This document shows, in pieces, positions 60,355 through 64,000 of a DNA stretch of 64,000 bases (position 1 is the stretch's first letter; the number at the start of each line of letters is the position of its first letter). The position numbers were made by a program, and so were the translations under genes. Source of the stretch: Diadema setosum (lineage: Eukaryota; Echinodermata; Echinoidea; Diadematoida; Diadematidae); contig CM067074.1 of assembly GCA_033980235.1 (NCBI GenBank), positions 36,209,723 to 36,273,722 on the forward strand, read 5' to 3'. The notes beneath the pieces were generated by a model, which ran no database searches, was not told where the DNA came from, and saw nothing but the letters and a program-made list of their open reading frames with translations.

Positions 60355-62281
60355 TTATGTGTCAGAAGTATACTGGATTATGAGGGTGTTTTTTAGTTCT
60401 CGTTTGAAAATGTTCAACGACGTACGTTGTTTTAAATTAGGGGGTAAAGAATTCCAAATATCTGGTCCATTGTGCTTTAAAGATTTTTGAGCTAAAATGA
60501 TTCTGGGGTTTTCGAGATGGTAATCGGACGACTGACGTGTTGGATATGAATGAACGGTGAAATTTGGAGTGAAGAAGCCATCAAAAAATTTTGGAAGAGA
60601 ATTAAATGTATATCTATACATAAAAACAGCAGTTTGAAAGGTGTGAAGATCCTCAATTTTCAATGTTTTTAGTTGACGAAATAGGGGATTGGATGGGGAT
60701 AAGTAACGGGAATTGGTAATCAAACGTACAGCACGTTTTTGGAGAGTAAGAATTGGATTACTTTTAGTTGAGCCACAGTTTCCCCAAACGATATTGCAGT
60801 ATGTGATATGTGGTAAGATCAATGCATTGTATAGAATAGTCAGGGAATTTTGAGAAATGAAGTTTTTCAGTCGATATAAAATTCCTACAGTTCTTGAGAC
60901 AGACGTATGGATATTATGAATGTGATCGTTCCAAGTTAAACTCGAGTCAATTGTGATTCCTAAAAATTTAGTAGATCTTACTTCAGTTAAAGATAATCCA
61001 TCAATATTGATATTATAACTGCTGTTAATGTTCTGTGAAGCAGTAGGTTTGAAACGTATAAAATTTGTTTTAGAGAGATTAAGGGATAATTTATTATATA
61101 AAAACCATCGGGAGACTTTGTCTATTTCCGTGTTCAGAGTATTAAACAGTGTTTCGAGGTTCTCATGGGAGTAAAAAATATTAGTATCATCCGCAAAAAG
61201 TATAAATTTAAGAGTTTTTGATGTATTTATTATATCATTAATATATACAAGGAACAGTAGGGGGCCAAGAATTGATCCCTGGGGAACACCACATACAATA
61301 TTAGAATTCGGAGATTTAGATGACTTAAATAGTACATATTGCTTTCTGTTGGATAAATAATCAATAATCCGAGAAAGTGCTAAACCACGAATACCATATC
61401 TTTTTAATTTGTAAATTAATATATCATGATCTATGGTATCAAAAGCCTTTGATAAATCCATGAAAATTCCTATAAAATGTGTTTTATTTGCAAAAGATTC
61501 AGTAATCTTATCTAACAATTGAATTATAGCTAAATCGGTGGAATGGCCCTTTCTAAATCCAAACTGATTAGGTATAAGTAGGTCATTTACATGAAGAAAA
61601 ATGTACAGGCGTTTATGAATAATTTTTTCTAGAATTTTAGAAATACTAGGTAATAACGATATTGGTCTATAATTTGTTAAAAGAGAAGGGTCGTCTTTTC
61701 TTTTGAAAATTGGAACTACTTTCGCAATTTTTAATGAGTTTGGGCATGTTCCAGAAGACAGTGAAAGATTGAACATGTAAGATAAAGGTGTGGTTATTTG
61801 TTTGATGATTTTCTTCAGTATATAAACACTTATTTCATCATGGCCACTAGATCTACTTGGCTTTAATCTGTTAACAATCTCCAGTATTTCTTCCTCATCT
61901 GTTGGGGTAAAGAAAAGGGATTTGTCGCAGTTTGGAGGAAGAAATTCAGTAAAGTTTGAATGAACATGTTTGTTTTTTATTTTTGAAGCTAATTGGGGGC
62001 CAATATTTACGAAGTATGAGTTAAAAGCATCAGATATTTCATCAGGGTTTATGAGTTCTTTGTTGTCATTATAAAAAAACGGACGATGTTTCCTTATTAT
62101 TTTTACCTGTTATTTCATATATAGTTTCCCATAAGCCATTTACGTTATCCTTTTGATTATCAAACTTATCGGAATAATACATTTTACGAGAAATACGAAT
62201 CAAATTTCTGAGTATATTTCTATACTTTTTGTAATCTGTAAAATGTTTTGTATTGTGGGTAGTAATCGCCAGTTTATACAA
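60355..62281 (-). pseudogene. LINE ORF2 reverse transcriptase, partial
   Basis: From the Met at 61776, 473 codons carry the reverse transcriptase motifs NYRPISLLP, NQFGFRKGHST, FMDLSKAFDTIDH, VPQGSILGPLLF, FADDTN (catalytic Asp pair) and KFLGITID, followed by ILPHITYCNIVWGN, RAVRLI and YPTRQSSDYHL. The same frame is open upstream to about 62080 (DAFNSYFVNIGPQLASKI, KPSRSSGHDEIS). The preceding linker (62281-62090) is in another frame, consistent with one extra T in a T7 run near 62075. The lost endonuclease and this frameshift make it inactive, although the catalytic core is intact. Confidence 0.9.
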
Positions 62282-62290
62282 TTTATTACG

Positions 62291-63145
62291 GGTTCAGTCC
62301 AGTCTTATCCTTTCATTTCTTTAAAAATAAAACAATGATCATGTCGCATGGTAAGTCAGTAGACTTGTAAAGCGACGAAATTGTCAGCTGTACATGATTA
62401 CCAACCAACATCATCGCTTCGTTTTAAGATTTCATGCTTGTATACGGCAATGTCATGATTTTTAAAAGCTTTCGAATTTCGTGAAACTTCTACCGTTCGC
62501 TTTAATTTCGCTCTAATAATTCATCAACTAATGAACATGGAATGATTCTTCACGTTCTAACACTCCAGGGACTATATCGTTTAATATTTACTTCTTTGAT
62601 GATTTTGTGTTGTTTATTGGGGTATTTGTTACTATTTTTCATGATTACCTTTTCTATTTCACCTTTCCCGTTGTTTCCTTTAAAACTATCTGAAGTTCTA
62701 ACACACACATTACTGATTATCATGCTTCCATCCCTTCGTGAGACCGGGCAATTTTTTAAAAAAATTACCGTGTACAGTACTTCTGCTTCTTCCAGATAAT
62801 CTCGATTTATTCAGCTACATGTGATCAGCATATTTGTCAAAGACATCAAATTCAATTGTTAACGCACAGGACGTTTTGGTCTCGCGACAATCCTCACGAC
62901 TGCTAGATTGTTACTGTGTTTCAGTTTTGATATGAAATCCAAATTGCTGTTTATGATCTATTCAAACAAGGAGGGGCTTTAAGGAAGCAATATGTGTGGA
63001 GGGCTGATTCACGTCTATTTAAAGGGATGATATAGTATTGGTTGGGATGCGGATTCAGCTTTTAACTTTTTGCCATACTTAAAAACCAATTTGTCTCCCT
63101 CTACAGATGAACTTTGTGAGATCGCGACTGCTGATCAAGAATTAT
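62291..63145. other. Non-coding stretch, remainder of the region upstream of gene C
   Basis: Homologous to 18885-19505 and 38985-40217. No gene. Confidence 0.6.
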
Positions 63146-63261
63146 TTAACAAACATGTCGCTGCCGGCAGCCAGGGATAGCTTGATGGTGGTGTCGCTGC
63201 CCGGAAAGCAGTAGATAACAGGTTCGAGACCCGTGATTCCTTTTTTCTGACATGTTTGTTA
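63146..63261 (+). mobile_element. tRNA-like sequence within inverted repeats, next unit
   Basis: Third copy of the 20743-20866 structure; TAGCTTGATGG and GGTTCGAGACC keep the A-box and B-box forms. Confidence 0.6.
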
Positions 63262-64000
63262 GCTTATGTATCAGCAGTTGGGATCTTACAAAATAATTTC
63301 ATTTGTGAGGGACACAAAATTGAAGAAAATTCACACATCAACCTTCACCCATCTGCTTAACTGTTAATATTCTCTTTTCTTACATAGAAACCACTTCGGA
63401 AATGTTACAGAGTATCCAATGCTAAGAGAAACTCAAAATCTATTTGATAAAAAAATCGGTATAGAAATGGCTTAGATATCCGAAAACAGGGTAAAACAAA
63501 AGCAGTCCTTGGTGGAGGTGGGTCGCACCTCTTACAGTATTAGGATCGCTTTGTTTTGGATGTCTTAGCTGTTTCAAAACCAATTTTCATCAATTTAAAC
63601 TTTGAATTCCTTTTAGAATTATAGTATGCTCTTTCATATTTCGTAAGAAGTTTCTCATTACTCACCAGAAATGTTGTAGACATGCATCTAAAACAATAAC
63701 GTGATAATTATATCATCCCTTTAACAGGCTTTTTGTACATCTACATTATGAGTTATAATTAGCTTATTGCTGAAGACATTACTAGATTTTTTTTTTTATT
63801 TCAATACCTACTTTGTATCAGAACTCAATTTGCTGACTTACATAAGTCAAGAAGAATAGTCCCCATTCATAGTGAATCAATGTCGGATTTACACAATGTA
63901 TAACACAGGGAAAGCCTTTTTAAATTCATTAGTGATGACAAGAGCATAAAGGCTGTCACAGGAGGACAGACTTTTTGGAAACTTTCGACATTTTTGTCTT
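63146..64000. repeat. Start of a further repeat unit
   Basis: This end of the window aligns with 20743-21580 and 40218-41040. The tRNA-like element in inverted repeats, the MITE remnant ending CCCTTTAA and the following CACCTCTTA... region come in the same order, but more diverged than B is from C. No coding sequence is visible. Confidence 0.75.

Larger units (their letters stand above)
59837..62290 (-). mobile_element. 5'-truncated CR1/L2-like LINE, private to unit C
   Basis: Reads on the minus strand from a truncated linker region through the reverse transcriptase to a 3' UTR ending in (CTGAA)n. Uninterrupted sites at about 18878 and 38977 show that the insertion is exact. GTTCAG on both sides is the probable duplication and resembles the element's own tail. 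The endonuclease domain is missing. The 3' UTR contains a 62-65 bp tandem duplication (60077-60200). Confidence 0.9.
40218..63145. repeat. Tandem segmental duplication unit C
   Basis: Copy of unit B enlarged by a SINE (41260), a hAT-like element (51721), a TA-flanked MITE (53150) and a LINE (59837). It lacks the TTAA MITEs found at 34706 and 39533 in unit B. Confidence 0.85.

Noticed and set aside
60355..61776. Host gene encoding a reverse-transcriptase-like protein
   Set aside because: LINE motifs, a 3' repeat tail, 5' truncation and exact empty sites in the other units show a retrotransposon insertion.

Overview
This is eukaryotic DNA, most likely from a marine invertebrate deuterostome. 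An echinoderm such as a sea urchin is my best guess, held with moderate confidence. It is AT-rich, full of microsatellites, long G/C homopolymer runs, MITEs, tRNA-derived SINEs and CR1/L2-like LINEs, and its genes are split by GT-AG introns. Nothing prokaryotic is present (no operons, ribosome binding sites or CRISPR).

The core is a tandem array of three paralogous receptor genes, all on the minus strand: gene A (18205 to 6911), gene B (38278 to 26914) and gene C (59118 to 46748). I assembled each by joining open exons at consensus splice sites. The phases agree across all three copies and give proteins of 707, 708 and 709 residues. Each encodes a signal peptide, a CUB-like domain, an SRCR domain (two exons), a WSC-like domain, a sushi/CCP-like domain, a short linker, one transmembrane helix and a long tyrosine-containing cytoplasmic tail. 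Every ectodomain exon is phase 1-1. Gene A shares the ectodomain plan but has an unrelated tail encoded in one exon. B and C share a two-exon tail with a YxxM motif, an ITIM-like motif and a C-terminal hemITAM-like motif. I recognise no named gene; the family looks like an expanded innate recognition or adhesion receptor family.

Layout: 1-6.8 kb holds mobile elements downstream of gene A. 6.9-18.2 kb is gene A, with a foldback element and a hairpin MITE in its largest intron. 18.2-20.7 kb is its upstream region, with a truncated LINE. 20.7-40.2 kb is repeat unit B, whose gene is preceded on the map by about 6 kb without recognisable genes. 40.2-63.1 kb is unit C, a recent near-copy of B that carries its own SINE, hAT-like element, TA-flanked MITE and LINE insertions. 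From 63.15 kb the start of a further unit appears, so the array probably continues beyond the window.

The insertions present in one unit and absent from another give clean empty sites that fix the ends of many elements. They show that A split off first and that B and C separated recently, unless B and C are two haplotypes placed in tandem by the assembly. No non-receptor protein-coding gene is visible apart from LINE reverse transcriptase remnants.
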